Part shown: piece after piece, positions 1-8,668 of the stretch
How the letters are laid out: every line of letters begins with the position of its first letter
Position numbering within the stretch: the stretch's first letter is position 1
Assembly: GCF_020707265.1 (NCBI RefSeq)
Contig: NZ_JAJFEQ010000004.1
Coordinates: forward strand, 186,001 to 250,000
Direction of reading: 5' to 3'
Origin: Massilia sp. IC2-477
GTDB taxonomy: Bacteria > Pseudomonadota > Gammaproteobacteria > Burkholderiales > Burkholderiaceae_D
DNA length: 64,000 bases
The notes under the pieces: generated by a model
What the model saw: the letters and a program-made list of their open reading frames with translations, nothing else
What the model was told of the DNA's origin: nothing
The model's database searches: none
Made by a program: the position numbers and the translations under genes

Positions 1-83
1 CCACCCTGGCGATCTACCTGGACGTGTACAACGTCTTCACCAGCCTGCTGCGCCTGCTGGGCATCGTGGGCGGCGACGACTAA
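1..83 (+). CDS. Bax inhibitor-1/YccA family membrane protein, C-terminal fragment
   Basis: Only the last 26 codons lie in the window; the reading frame begins at base 3 and ends with TAA at 81-83. The visible tail (LAIYLDVYNVFTSLLRLLG, then a short GGDD end) matches the last transmembrane segment of YccA/YbhL-type Bax-inhibitor-1 proteins, inner-membrane proteins that interact with FtsH in E. coli. The assignment rests on this short tail alone. A strong intrinsic terminator follows 20 bases downstream, so transcription probably stops before the convergent rlmD gene. Confidence 0.7.
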   Translation, partial: TLAIYLDVYNVFTSLLRLLGIVGGDD

Positions 84-103
84 ATCGTCCTTGCTTCAAT
101 GAC

Positions 104-131
104 AAAGCCGACCTGCGGGTCGGCTTTTTTA
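104..131 (+). terminator. Intrinsic terminator after the Bax-inhibitor-like gene
   Basis: A perfect 10-bp stem (AAAGCCGACC / GGTCGGCTTT) with a 4-base TGCG loop runs straight into a T tract at 125-130. It lies just after the stop codon at 83. Confidence 0.93.
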
Positions 132-157
132 TTTGCTGCGGTCGGTCGCTCCGGGCT

Positions 158-267
158 GTAGGGTGGGCGGGTTCCCCGCCCACGCGGACAAATCACGGCA
201 ATTCAGCCAATACAATCATTCACCCGGCAACTATCACCGCGTGGGCGGGAGACCCGCCCACCCTACG
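158..267. repeat. Dispersed palindromic repeat, inverted pair (locus 1)
   Basis: Two copies of the window's main repeat face each other. The left copy starts GTAGGGTGGGCGGG (158) and continues to CCGCCCACGCGG (187). The right copy is its reverse complement, TATCACCGCGTGGGCGGG to CCCGCCCACCCTACGG (232-267). The GTAGGG ends point outward. The pair sits between the convergent 3' ends of the Bax-inhibitor-like gene and rlmD and could fold into a long hairpin. Confidence 0.85.
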
Positions 268-279
268 GTTACTTGTAAA

Positions 280-1677
280 TTACGCCTCGGCCGGCACTTC
301 GTATGCAGCAGCCGAAGCAGGCTTCTCGCCCAGCTCGAACACCGCAATCGACTCCACATGCGAGGTATGCGGGAACATGTTGCACACCCCCGCTTTTTTC
401 AGCACATAGCCCGCCTTGTGCACCAGGATGCCGGCGTCGCGCGCCAGGGTCGACGGGCTGCAGGACACGTACACGATCCGCTGCGGCATCAGTTCCTCGT
501 GCGTCTCGCGCAGGTCGGCCAGCGCCAGCGACAGGGCCATGGCGCCGTCGCGTGGCGGGTCGACCAGCATGCGATCAAAACGGCCCAGTGCGACCAGGTC
601 TTCCTTCGTCACTTCGAACAGGTTGCGGGTCGAGAACGAGGTCTTGCTTGCCAGGCGATTGGCCTGGGCATTTTCCAGCGCGCGGGTGGTCAGCGCGGTG
701 CTGCCTTCGATACCCACCACTTCGCGTGCCTGGGTCGCCAGCGGCAGCGTGAAGTTGCCCAGGCCGCAGAACAGGTCGGCCACGCGCTCGCCCGGTTGCA
801 CCTCGAGCAGGCGCAGCGCCTTGGCGACCAGCACGCGGTTGATCTGGTGGTTCACCTGGGTGAAGTCGGTCGGCTTGAAGGGCATCTTGATGCCGAATTC
901 AGGCAACGTGTAGTACAGCTCCTTGCCCAGCGGGTAGTACGGGAAGGCGGTGTCCGGGCCCTTCGGTTGCAGCCACCACTGGATGTCCCACTTGTCGGCA
1001 AAGGCTTTCGCCAGCGTTTCGTCGGCCGGGGTCAAGGGAGCCATGATGCGCAGCACCAGCACGGTGACTTCTTCGCCGATGGCGACTTCGATCTGGGGCA
1101 TCTGGTTGTAGATCGACAGCTGGCCGACGAATTCGCGCAGCGGCACGATCAGGCGGGCGACGTGGTCCGGCAGGATCTCGCAGTAGGTGATGTCCGCCAC
1201 ATACGAGGACGCGCGCTCGTGGAAGCCCACCAGCACCCCGCCCTTCTTGGCCACGTGGCGCACCGACAGGCGCGCGCGGTAGCGATAGTCCCAGGTCGGG
1301 CCGTACATCGGGCGCATGATGTTCTCGGACTTCACTTTACCGAGGTGCCACAGGTCGTCTTCCAGCACGCGCTGCTTCATCGCGACCTGGGCCGAAGGCT
1401 CCAGGTGCTGCATCGAGCAGCCGCCGCAGTAGCCGAAGTGCTGGCACTTCGGCTCCACGCGCATCGACGAGGCGCGCTGCAGCGTGACCATGCGGCCCGA
1501 CTCCCAGTTCTTCTTCTTGCGCAGGGTTTCAAAGCTGACGCGCTCGCCCGGCAGCGCGCCTTCGACGAAGATCACCTTGCCCGGGCTGCCGTCTTCGTTC
1601 TCGAGATGGCCGACGCCGCGCGCATCTTTATCCAGGGATTTGATGTCGATGAAAGTTTCTTGCATGGTGGTAGACAA
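280..1677 (-). CDS. rlmD: 23S rRNA (uracil-1939-C5)-methyltransferase
   Basis: A 465-residue SAM-dependent methyltransferase that makes m5U1939 in 23S rRNA. The N-terminal 65 residues form a TRAM-like RNA-binding domain. Four cysteines (C78, C84, C87, C166) fit the 4Fe-4S site of RlmD. The Rossmann domain shows DLFCGLGNFTLPLA (301-314) and VDPPRDGA (372-379). The nucleophile is C406 in YVSCSPSTLARD and the base is E442 in HVESIAVF. Length is typical. It lies downstream of rpoS on the same strand with 216 bases between, so it probably has its own promoter. A second in-frame ATG (codon 5) is also possible. Confidence 0.95.
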   Translation of the reverse strand: MSTTMQETFIDIKSLDKDARGVGHLENEDGSPGKVIFVEGALPGERVSFETLRKKKNWESGRMVTLQRASSMRVEPKCQHFGYCGGCSMQHLEPSAQVAMKQRVLEDDLWHLGKVKSENIMRPMYGPTWDYRYRARLSVRHVAKKGGVLVGFHERASSYVADITYCEILPDHVARLIVPLREFVGQLSIYNQMPQIEVAIGEEVTVLVLRIMAPLTPADETLAKAFADKWDIQWWLQPKGPDTAFPYYPLGKELYYTLPEFGIKMPFKPTDFTQVNHQINRVLVAKALRLLEVQPGERVADLFCGLGNFTLPLATQAREVVGIEGSTALTTRALENAQANRLASKTSFSTRNLFEVTKEDLVALGRFDRMLVDPPRDGAMALSLALADLRETHEELMPQRIVYVSCSPSTLARDAGILVHKAGYVLKKAGVCNMFPHTSHVESIAVFELGEKPASAAAYEVPAEA

Positions 1678-1791
1678 AAGGGAGTGGGCACAGGATCGAC
1701 TGTGCGAGGAGTTCGCAAATAAAAAATGGGCGCATGCGGCCCGGCGCGCATGATAGCAAGGAAATGGGGTGGGCGCTACGGGAGGGTTTCA

Positions 1792-1898
1792 TAGGGTGGG
1801 CGGATTTCCGCCCACGCGGTCGAATCACGGTGATGCGCCCGCTCGGCTATTCCGATTTCAACTATCACCGCGCGGTCGGCGAAGCCGACCACCCTACA
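1792..1898. repeat. Dispersed palindromic repeat, inverted pair (locus 2); carries the rpoS stop codon
   Basis: The left copy (TAGGGTGGGCGG to CCGCCCACGCGG, 1792-1820) faces a diverged right copy (TATCACCGCGCGGTCGG to CCGACCACCCTAC, 1863-1897). The CTA at 1894-1896, part of the repeat's CCCTAC end, is the TAG stop codon of rpoS on the minus strand. Confidence 0.82.
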
Positions 1899-2886
1899 AA
1901 AGCGAATCGCGCACCACCCCACGGGCCGCCATCGCCCTCTTCAGCTTCACCAGCGCCTCCTGCTGGATCTGCCGCACCCGCTCCCGCGTCACGCCCATCT
2001 CTTCGGCGAGCGTCTCCAGCGTAGCTGGATCGTCGTTGTCCAGCCCGAAGCGCCGCGTGACCACCTGGCGCTGCTTGTCGGGCAGGCGCGCCAGCCAGTC
2101 GCGTACCAGGGCGGTCATTTCGTGCTGCTCGGCGCGCAGGTCGGGGCTGGCTTCGCCGTCGTCGGGCAGCATGTCCATCAGGCTGGAGGCGGGGTCGTTG
2201 TCGAGGGGTGCGTCGAGCGAGGCGGCGTGTTCGGACAGCGCCAGGATATCCTGCACCTCTTCCACCGGCCGGCCGACCAGGCTGGCGATGTCTTCGCAGG
2301 ACGCTTCCTTGCCGTCGTGCTTCTGGGCTTCGAGGTGGTACTTGGCGCGCAGGACCCCATTCAGCTCGCGCACCATGTGCACCGGGAGGCGCACGGTGCG
2401 CGCCTGGTTCATGATGGCGCGCTCGATGCTCTGCCGGATCCACCAGGTGGCATAGGTGGAAAAGCGGAATCCCCGCTCGGGCTCGAACTTGTCGATCGCC
2501 CGCATCAGGCCGATGTTGCCCTCTTCGATCAGGTCGAGCAGCACGACGCCGCGGTTGATGTAGTGCTTGGCGATCGAGACGACCAGACGCAGGTTATGCT
2601 CGATCATCTTCTGGCGCGCAGCGAAGTCGCCCGCCTTGGCGAGCGTGGCGACCTGGACTTCTTCGGGCGCGCTGAGCAGCGGCCGGGTGCCGATCTGGTT
2701 GAGGTAGTGCTGGGTGGTGTCGGTGGCAAGCTCGGCCTGCAAGACCTTGCGCAGCTCGTCCACCGAATCGACCTCCGGAGCGCGGAGGACGTCCTCGCCG
2801 TCGGCCGCAGCCGCGCCGCCGTTTTCCGGTTCGTCCGGAAACTCGTCTGTATCCTGCGGGTCCAGCGAGTGCGGCGGCTGCGTCAT
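1894..2886 (-). CDS. rpoS: RNA polymerase sigma factor RpoS (sigma-38)
   Basis: A 330-residue sigma-70 family factor for stationary phase and the general stress response. An acidic N-terminal tail (1-50) precedes region 1.2. Region 2 includes [14 protein letters not shown] and [17 protein letters not shown] (core and -10 recognition), and region 4 has the helix-turn-helix [20 protein letters not shown]. The order surE-pcm-nlpD-rpoS is the classical one. The start codon lies 6 bases after the nlpD stop; in E. coli the main rpoS promoter lies inside nlpD, and the same could hold here. The TAG stop codon belongs to a dispersed repeat, so the extreme C-terminus may have been shaped by repeat insertion. 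Confidence 0.97.
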   Translation of the reverse strand: MTQPPHSLDPQDTDEFPDEPENGGAAAADGEDVLRAPEVDSVDELRKVLQAELATDTTQHYLNQIGTRPLLSAPEEVQVATLAKAGDFAARQKMIEHNLRLVVSIAKHYINRGVVLLDLIEEGNIGLMRAIDKFEPERGFRFSTYATWWIRQSIERAIMNQARTVRLPVHMVRELNGVLRAKYHLEAQKHDGKEASCEDIASLVGRPVEEVQDILALSEHAASLDAPLDNDPASSLMDMLPDDGEASPDLRAEQHEMTALVRDWLARLPDKQRQVVTRRFGLDNDDPATLETLAEEMGVTRERVRQIQQEALVKLKRAMAARGVVRDSLL

Positions 2887-2892
2887 ACGTCC

Positions 2893-3831
2893 TTATCGAC
2901 CGGGCAGGAACCTCGACGGATCGACGGGTTTACCCTGTTGGCGGATCTCGAAATGTAGTTTCACCGAATCGGCATCCGAATCGCCCATTTCCGCAATCAT
3001 CTGGCCCTTGGCCACGTTATCGCCTTCCTTGACGACGATCTTGCGGTTGTGCGCGTATGCCGACAGCAAGCTGTTGTTGTGCTTGACGATGACGAGGTTA
3101 CCATAACCCCGGATACCGCTGCCAGCGTACATTACCTTGCCGGCGCCCGCAGCAACCACCTGCTGGCCCGGACGGCCGGCGATGTCGATGCCCTTGTTCC
3201 GTTCGTCGAAGGTGGCGACGACGCGGCCATCGGCCGGCCACATCCAGCTCAGCTTGTTGTCCTCGTCGTTGGCGGCAGCGGCGACTGCCGGCGCCGGCGC
3301 CGGGGCACTCGGCGCCGGAGCGGCAACCGGGGCCGGTGCGGCAGGACGTGGAGCATCCGGACGGACGCCTGCTTCCTGCGATGCGACATTCTCGTTGTAC
3401 GGCTGCTTGTCGGCGCGCGGCGTGGTCTTGCGCGGCGGCGTGGCGGCTGGCGGCGGCATCGGGACCGGCTGGGTCTGCATGTTGGCGGTGCGCTCGCCGC
3501 GTTCCGGCGCCGCCACGCGCAGGGTCTGGCCGACCTTGATGTCGTCCGGATCGCGCAGGTTGTTCCAGGCGACCAGGTCGCGGTAGTTCTGGCCGTGGTC
3601 CAGTGCGATGCGCAGCAGGGTGTCGCCGCGGCGCACGGTGTACATGCCCTTCTCGTCCTTTTTCTCCGGTTCCTCGACGCGCGCGGCCGCGGTCGGGCGT
3701 GGCCGCTCGACCGTCGGCAGCGTGGTGCGCTCGACGACCGGCGCCTGGCGCGTCAGGGAGTTACAGCCGGCCAGCAGGCCAAGGGCAAGAGTAAGAAGTG
3801 CAAGACGGGGCAGATGGGGTGCTTGGTTCAT
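2893..3831 (-). CDS. nlpD: NlpD-type lipoprotein: LysM plus degenerate M23 (LytM) domain
   Basis: A 312-residue outer-membrane lipoprotein. The signal peptide ends in the lipobox LLAGC (acylated C23). A LysM peptidoglycan-binding domain (about 63-107, YTVRRGDTLLRIA) is followed by an Ala/Pro-rich linker (about 118-190) and a LytM domain (about 200-308). The usual zinc ligands are missing: the HxGxD motif reads NKGIDIA, the same loss as in E. coli NlpD, which activates the amidase AmiC rather than cutting peptidoglycan. It is therefore most likely an amidase activator in cell separation. It lies immediately upstream of rpoS. Confidence 0.93.
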   Translation of the reverse strand: MNQAPHLPRLALLTLALGLLAGCNSLTRQAPVVERTTLPTVERPRPTAAARVEEPEKKDEKGMYTVRRGDTLLRIALDHGQNYRDLVAWNNLRDPDDIKVGQTLRVAAPERGERTANMQTQPVPMPPPAATPPRKTTPRADKQPYNENVASQEAGVRPDAPRPAAPAPVAAPAPSAPAPAPAVAAAANDEDNKLSWMWPADGRVVATFDERNKGIDIAGRPGQQVVAAGAGKVMYAGSGIRGYGNLVIVKHNNSLLSAYAHNRKIVVKEGDNVAKGQMIAEMGDSDADSVKLHFEIRQQGKPVDPSRFLPGR

Positions 3832-4026
3832 TGTCTTTCTGTTTTCTATTCATGTTCTGTAGCGCACCACCCCGGCGCAGCAGGGGCGGAACACGCCGGA
3901 CATCCCGGCCGGGGGCCGGCCATGCCAGTCGGACCAGGCTCTTCAACGCTGGTGGAACCTGTAGCGTTGACCCGGCAGGAGTGGTACCAGGCGGCCGCGC
4001 TGCGAATTTCGCCGCGAAGCGCTGTG

Positions 4027-4914
4027 TTAGACGGTACCGGGACGCAACGGCACGAAGTGGCATGCTTCCAGCGTTTCGCTGGCCCACTCGCTCTTGCCGG
4101 TGCGGGTAATGCGCTCGAGGCGCTGGACCTGGCCGCCAACCGGCGCGACCAGGTGCGCGCCGATGGCCAGTTGTTCGAGCAGGGCGCGCGGCACTTCGAG
4201 CCCCGCAGCTGCCAGGATGATGCCGTCGAAGGGTGCAACCTGCGGCAAGCCTAGCATACCATCGCCGTATTGCAAACGCAGGTTGGAAATCCTCAGCGGC
4301 CGCAAGTTGGTCTTGGCCAGCTCATGCAGCGGCTTGATGCGCTCGATCGAGTACACCTCGCGCGCGACAAACGACAGCACCGCGGCCTGGTAGCCGCAGC
4401 CGGTGCCGATCTCCAGCACCCGGCCCAGCTGCGCGCCGGGCGCGATCGAGGCGCGCATCGCTTCGATCATGCGCGCTACGATGTAGGGCTGTGAAATCGT
4501 CTGGTTGTGCCCGATCGGCAGCGAGGCGTCGATGTACGCCTGGGCCGACAGGGCCGGTTCGATGAACAGGTGGCGCGGCACCGCTTCCATCGCGCCCAGC
4601 ACCACGCCATCCTTGACGCCCTGCTTCGCCACGCGCGCCACCATGGCGCGCCGCACTGCTTCGGATGCCATCAGCTCCGAGCGCTGGGCCACCGGGCTTG
4701 ACGGCTGGTGGGCCTGGGCATAGCCGGGCGGGCGCGGCGACGGCGCCGGCGCGGCCGGCGCGAAGCTGGCGCGCGTGCCGGTGCTGGCGGCATTGCTGGC
4801 GTTGCGGGTAGCGGTCTGCGGCGTCGCCACCGGCGCCGGCGCACCCGGCTTGCGGTTCGCGCCGCCGGTCACCGAAGACAGCGGCAAGGGGAAGGTGCTG
4901 CGTTTGTCGCTCAT
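4027..4914 (-). CDS. pcm: Protein-L-isoaspartate O-methyltransferase with extended N-terminus
   Basis: Repairs isoaspartyl residues using SAM. The catalytic core (about 80-295) contains [18 protein letters not shown] (active-site region) and the SAM loop [15 protein letters not shown]. The protein has 295 residues against about 210 in E. coli; the extra 80 N-terminal residues are Ala/Pro/Ser-rich and probably disordered. The ATG at 4914 overlaps the surE stop by 4 bases (ATGA), so translation is coupled to surE, which supports the long start. An internal start near codon 82 ([10 protein letters not shown]) would give the standard core. Confidence 0.93.
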   Translation of the reverse strand: MSDKRSTFPLPLSSVTGGANRKPGAPAPVATPQTATRNASNAASTGTRASFAPAAPAPSPRPPGYAQAHQPSSPVAQRSELMASEAVRRAMVARVAKQGVKDGVVLGAMEAVPRHLFIEPALSAQAYIDASLPIGHNQTISQPYIVARMIEAMRASIAPGAQLGRVLEIGTGCGYQAAVLSFVAREVYSIERIKPLHELAKTNLRPLRISNLRLQYGDGMLGLPQVAPFDGIILAAAGLEVPRALLEQLAIGAHLVAPVGGQVQRLERITRTGKSEWASETLEACHFVPLRPGTV

Positions 4915-5645
4915 ATGATCCCCCGCAGCAGCTCCAGTTGCGCCTTGTGGGTCAGGTCGATCTGCAGCGGCGTGATCGACACCTTGCCCTGGGCGGTGGT
5001 GTGGAAATCGGTGCCCTCGCCCGCGTCGCGGCAGGCGCCCGGCGCGCCGATCCAGTAGATCTCGCGGCCGCGTGGATCTAGCGACCGGATCACCGGCTCG
5101 GCCTGGTGACGGCGCCCGAGGCGCGAAGGCGTCAGCGGCCCGATCTGCTCGTACGCCAGGTTCGGGATGTTCACATTCAGCAGGAACGGCAGGTCGAGCT
5201 TGTCGAAGCGGCGCTCGACGATGTCGCGTGCCACCTTCGCCGCAGCGTCGACGTGGGCCCAGCCCGCGTTCACCTGCGAGAAGGCGATGGCCGGGATGCC
5301 GAACAGGTAAGCCTCGGTGGCCGCCGCGACGGTGCCGGAATACAGGGTGTCGTCGCCCATGTTCTGGCCATTGTTGATGCCGGACACTACCAGGTCGGGC
5401 GGCGCGTCGCCCATCGCGGTCAGCGCGATGTGCACGCAGTCGGTCGGGGTGCCATTGACGAAATGGAAACCGTTTGCGGCTTTCTGGACCGTCAGCGGAC
5501 GGTCGAGCGTCAACGAATTCGACGCGCCCGAGCGGTTGCTGTCGGGAGCGACCACCACGATGTCCGCGATCGCGGACAAGGCGTCGGCCAGCGCACTGAT
5601 ACCAGGCGCCAGGTAGCCATCGTCGTTACTGATAAGAATTCGCAT
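4911..5645 (-). CDS. surE: 5'/3'-nucleotidase SurE
   Basis: A 244-residue stationary-phase survival phosphatase that dephosphorylates nucleoside monophosphates and short polyphosphates. Divalent-metal ligands are visible: D8 and D9 in ISNDDG, S39 in DSNRSGASN, and N91/N92 in VSGINNGQN. The phosphate-binding GTPTDCVH also matches. It is first in the surE-pcm-nlpD-rpoS cluster and overlaps pcm by 4 bases. The 116-base upstream spacer is AT-richer than its surroundings and probably holds the promoter. Confidence 0.96.
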   Translation of the reverse strand: MRILISNDDGYLAPGISALADALSAIADIVVVAPDSNRSGASNSLTLDRPLTVQKAANGFHFVNGTPTDCVHIALTAMGDAPPDLVVSGINNGQNMGDDTLYSGTVAAATEAYLFGIPAIAFSQVNAGWAHVDAAAKVARDIVERRFDKLDLPFLLNVNIPNLAYEQIGPLTPSRLGRRHQAEPVIRSLDPRGREIYWIGAPGACRDAGEGTDFHTTAQGKVSITPLQIDLTHKAQLELLRGII

Positions 5646-5761
5646 GTCAGCGATTTTACCTGAAGCAACGCCCGGATCGCTCGTCGATGGCGGGATTTTT
5701 GTTTCCTGATGGCGATTTTTTTATGCCACAGATGGCCCCGTCGGACGTATTTGAATTGCAT

Positions 5762-7864
5762 CTATCGCAACATTGGCGGCCCGTCATGCCCGCTCTGGAA
5801 CAGCGCTCCCTCCAGAGACGACACCAGGTTCCGGTTGAAGGCCAGCGCCGCGTCCTTGTCCCCTTCCTGCAGGTAGACCTGCTCGATCATCGCGGCGGCG
5901 CGCTTGCGTAGCGGATGTGCCACAGTGCGCCACTGCACCGAATGGTGCAGCTTGTCGGCCAGAGCCCGGGCTTCGTGCCGGCTTTCGCGGTCGATCAGGT
6001 CCTGCAGCTGGGCGAACTGGTGCTGCAGGCTGTCGAATGCCGGATGGCCGGCATCGAGCTCTGCTTCGCGCACCCGCGCCGGCGCCGCCTGGATGCTGCG
6101 TACGGCGGCCATGTCGCCCTGCGCGGCCAGGATCTCGGCCAGGGCTTCGCGCGCGCGCAGGGTCGGCAGGGCAAAGGCGCCGTCGTAGCGCTCGCGGGCG
6201 CGCAGCACGCCTTCCAGCAGGCGCCGCGCGTTGCCGAGCTCGCCCATCTCGCCGAGCAGCTGGGCCAGCCGCTGGGCGCAGCGCAGCGTGTCCTCGTGCT
6301 CGTTCCCCTGCAGCCGGCGGCGGCCGTCGAGCACGCGGTCGAACAGCACCCGCGCGCGCTCGTTCTCGTGCTGCTCCGACAAGGTGGCGGCCAGGGCTTC
6401 GACGCTGTCGAGCGTGGCCGGATGGGCGTCGCCCCACAGCCGCTCGCAGGTAGCCACCACCTGTTCGTGCAGCGCCAGCGCGCGTTCGCCCTCGCGCAGC
6501 CGTCCGAGCACGCTCGCCAGGCCGGAGCGTGCCGCCAGCGTGTCGGGGTGTTCCGCGCCGGCGCTGCGCGCGCAGGCCTGGGCCAGCAGCTCGTATTCGT
6601 GGCGCGCGTCGTCCAGCTGCCCGCCGGCCAGGTGCAGCGCCGCCAGCAGGCGCAGGGCTGCGCGCGTATCGGAATGGTCTTCGCCCAGCGCCAGGCGCCG
6701 CAGCGCCAGGCACTCGCCGAGCAGCTCGGACGCCTCGATATCGCGTCCCTCGTTCCGGCACAGTGCGGCGAGGCGCGCCAGGTGGCCCGCCAGCGCCACG
6801 GCCGCGCCCCTGCCCTCCTGGATGCGCGCCAGTGCGATCGCGGTGCGCAGGCGGAACTCGGGCGGCGAGTGCCACGGGAAGTGGCCCTGCGCGAACCAGG
6901 ACAGCAGGCACGCTGCCGGCCGCGCCAGCGCGCTGGGTCCGGCGATGGCGGCGGCGTCGCACAGCGGCAGCTGGACTTCGTCGAACCAGCTGTCCAGGTG
7001 CAGCAGCCTGACCCCGTAGGTGTCGCGCAGCAGGGCTTCAATGCGTCCCTGGTAGCCGGCCAGCCCCTGGCCCGGGTCGCCGCGGCGCCAGCGCTGGCCC
7101 GGATCGCTGCGCGCGCCATCGGCGGCGCAGGCGACCGGATACACGAGCAAGGGCCGCTGTTCGTCTTCGTGGGTGCAGCGGTATTCGGTGGCGCGCCTGA
7201 CCACGCCCTCGAGGCCTTCGAGGCTGCCGGGGGCCGGCGTGAACAGGCCGACCAGGCGGTCGGGAACGAGCGTGGTGCAGGCGCTCACCGCCGCCGAACG
7301 CCCGGCGCGGCTGGCCACCAGCACGTGCCGGAAGTGGCGCCCCATGCGGGCTGCGAAGCGGCGCAGCAGCGCCGGGCAGGCATCGAACAGCGCGACCCAG
7401 TCGATGCCCGCGGCCCGTTCGGCGTAGCCCTCGTCGAAGCGGCCGGCACGCATCAGGTACAGCGGGCGGCGGCCGTCGACACGCCGCACGTGAGCGCGCC
7501 AGTCGACCGCGTCGAGCACCGTGTCGGCAAGCAGGTCGGCAGCAGGCAGGTCGGAAGCAGCGGCGCGCATGCCGCGGCGGCGGCGCAGCTCTTCGCGCAG
7601 CGCCGCGACATACTCGGCCAGGCCGGGCGGATCGGCACCCGCGTCTTCATCGGGCTCGGGCGGCTGTTCCAGGTAATGGTGCAGCGCAGGCGATTCGAGG
7701 TCCCAGTCGATCACCAGCACCGGCGCCCCGGCCGGGTCGGCGGCCAGCTGCAGCGCCAGCGCGGCCAGCAGGGCGTTGCGGGCGGGGCCGCCTTCGTAGG
7801 CGTAGAAGGTCGTCACCTTGCCGGGGCTGTCCAGCGCCGGGAGCATCGTGAGGTTCTCGTCCAT
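5762..7864 (-). CDS. TPR protein with a degenerate KGGxGR-type P-loop NTPase-like domain, partner of the TIR gene
   Basis: A 700-residue protein. Residues 15-60 look like the start of a MinD/ParA-type ATPase (GKVTTFYAYEGG, then VLVIDWDLESPALHHYL as the Walker B-like strand), but the P-loop reads EGGPARN instead of KGGxGRT: the lysine and the last glycine are gone. From about 340 to 600 there are kinesin-light-chain-like TPRs, with an HxDT/HPAT motif recurring every 42 residues (H397, H439, H481, H523). The start at 7864 has the SD AGGAG six bases upstream. An ATG at 7876 would overlap the TIR stop as ATGA. Family knowledge: P-loop/TPR proteins of this kind accompany TIR-like proteins in FxSxx-COOH and related signalling operons. 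The cellular role is unknown. Confidence 0.75.
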   Translation of the reverse strand: MDENLTMLPALDSPGKVTTFYAYEGGPARNALLAALALQLAADPAGAPVLVIDWDLESPALHHYLEQPPEPDEDAGADPPGLAEYVAALREELRRRRGMRAAASDLPAADLLADTVLDAVDWRAHVRRVDGRRPLYLMRAGRFDEGYAERAAGIDWVALFDACPALLRRFAARMGRHFRHVLVASRAGRSAAVSACTTLVPDRLVGLFTPAPGSLEGLEGVVRRATEYRCTHEDEQRPLLVYPVACAADGARSDPGQRWRRGDPGQGLAGYQGRIEALLRDTYGVRLLHLDSWFDEVQLPLCDAAAIAGPSALARPAACLLSWFAQGHFPWHSPPEFRLRTAIALARIQEGRGAAVALAGHLARLAALCRNEGRDIEASELLGECLALRRLALGEDHSDTRAALRLLAALHLAGGQLDDARHEYELLAQACARSAGAEHPDTLAARSGLASVLGRLREGERALALHEQVVATCERLWGDAHPATLDSVEALAATLSEQHENERARVLFDRVLDGRRRLQGNEHEDTLRCAQRLAQLLGEMGELGNARRLLEGVLRARERYDGAFALPTLRAREALAEILAAQGDMAAVRSIQAAPARVREAELDAGHPAFDSLQHQFAQLQDLIDRESRHEARALADKLHHSVQWRTVAHPLRKRAAAMIEQVYLQEGDKDAALAFNRNLVSSLEGALFQSGHDGPPMLR

Positions 7865-7872
7865 GTGACTCC

Positions 7873-8481
7873 TCATTTTTTTGGAAACGTCAGGCTTGGC
7901 ACTGCACGCCATTCGGGTGGGACATCGGGAAGCATGAATTGGTTGCAGTCATGACCAGGCGGCGTATGCTTTTTTTGATGCTGGTAATGAGTGGCGATGC
8001 GCTTGACCATCTTGTCGATGTCGGGCAGGAACTCGGGGTTGGACTTGAGGTCGGCCGTCGCCATCGTGAAGTGCGAAAAATCGACGTAAAAACTGTTCTC
8101 GGTAATTTCGGGAGGCAGGGATTCCGGATGCCGCGTCATGATGACGGGAATGATCAGGTGGCTCGGCAGCGGGTACCAGGCCGCGCGCTCGTGTTCCAGC
8201 TGGCGCATGGCCGCGTATTCGCGCCGGGTGTTGGCGTGGGCTTCGTACTTGGGCGTGTAGATCAGGATCATGCAGACGCTCTCGCACATCGCGCGTGCGA
8301 TCTTGCGGTCGAGGTCATCGCCTCCGCCCAGCTGCTCGGTATCGATAAACAGTTCGTCTTCGTTGTCGAAGTAAGGTTCGAGGTAGCAGCGCAAGGCGTC
8401 GGCAAGGGCGGTCTTGAACCGTCGCATCAGGTCGTGCCTGCCATGTGCGTAGCTAAAGAAACACCCGTAACGGATCGCCAT
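7873..8481 (-). CDS. TIR-domain protein (putative NADase or signalling effector)
   Basis: 202 residues, nearly all one TIR-like domain. It opens with MAIRYGCFFSYAHGR (the F-x-SY box of strand A), then FIDTEQLGGGDDL (BB-loop region), ESVCMILIYTPKYEAH, and RREYAAM, where E88 sits at the position of the catalytic glutamate of NAD-cleaving TIR domains. A C-terminal segment of about 60 residues has no recognised domain. The ATG at 8481 is preceded by GGGGGACA at good spacing. It is transcribed with the TPR/P-loop gene, whose start lies within about 12 bases of this stop. NADase activity is inferred from E88 alone; an adaptor role is equally possible. Confidence 0.75.
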   Translation of the reverse strand: MAIRYGCFFSYAHGRHDLMRRFKTALADALRCYLEPYFDNEDELFIDTEQLGGGDDLDRKIARAMCESVCMILIYTPKYEAHANTRREYAAMRQLEHERAAWYPLPSHLIIPVIMTRHPESLPPEITENSFYVDFSHFTMATADLKSNPEFLPDIDKMVKRIATHYQHQKKHTPPGHDCNQFMLPDVPPEWRAVPSLTFPKK

Positions 8482-8668
8482 TGCCTGTCCCCCATTCCAA
8501 TGTGCTAAGGCGGATTCCTTTGACTCTAGCTTCACCGACCTCGACCACTTTGCGGATGCACAAGCGTGCTGGCGGACTCGGCAGCATGCCTGAAAGGTAG
8601 CGTGGAATGCACCTTCAGGCATAATGCCGCCGGTTATTCAAGGACGTATTCGACGCAAAGGAGAGCAA

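Noticed and set aside
2893..3831. NlpD as an active M23 endopeptidase
   Set aside because: The HxGxD zinc motif is replaced by NKGID, as in E. coli NlpD, so catalysis is unlikely.
5915..7954. A 679-codon open frame on the plus strand opposite the TPR gene
   Set aside because: It is the antisense of a GC-rich gene with a clear SD, domain motifs and 42-residue repeats; its own translation is low-complexity Gln/Arg/Ala-rich with no domain. Similar long antisense frames opposite odhA, the RND pump and paoC were dropped for the same reason.
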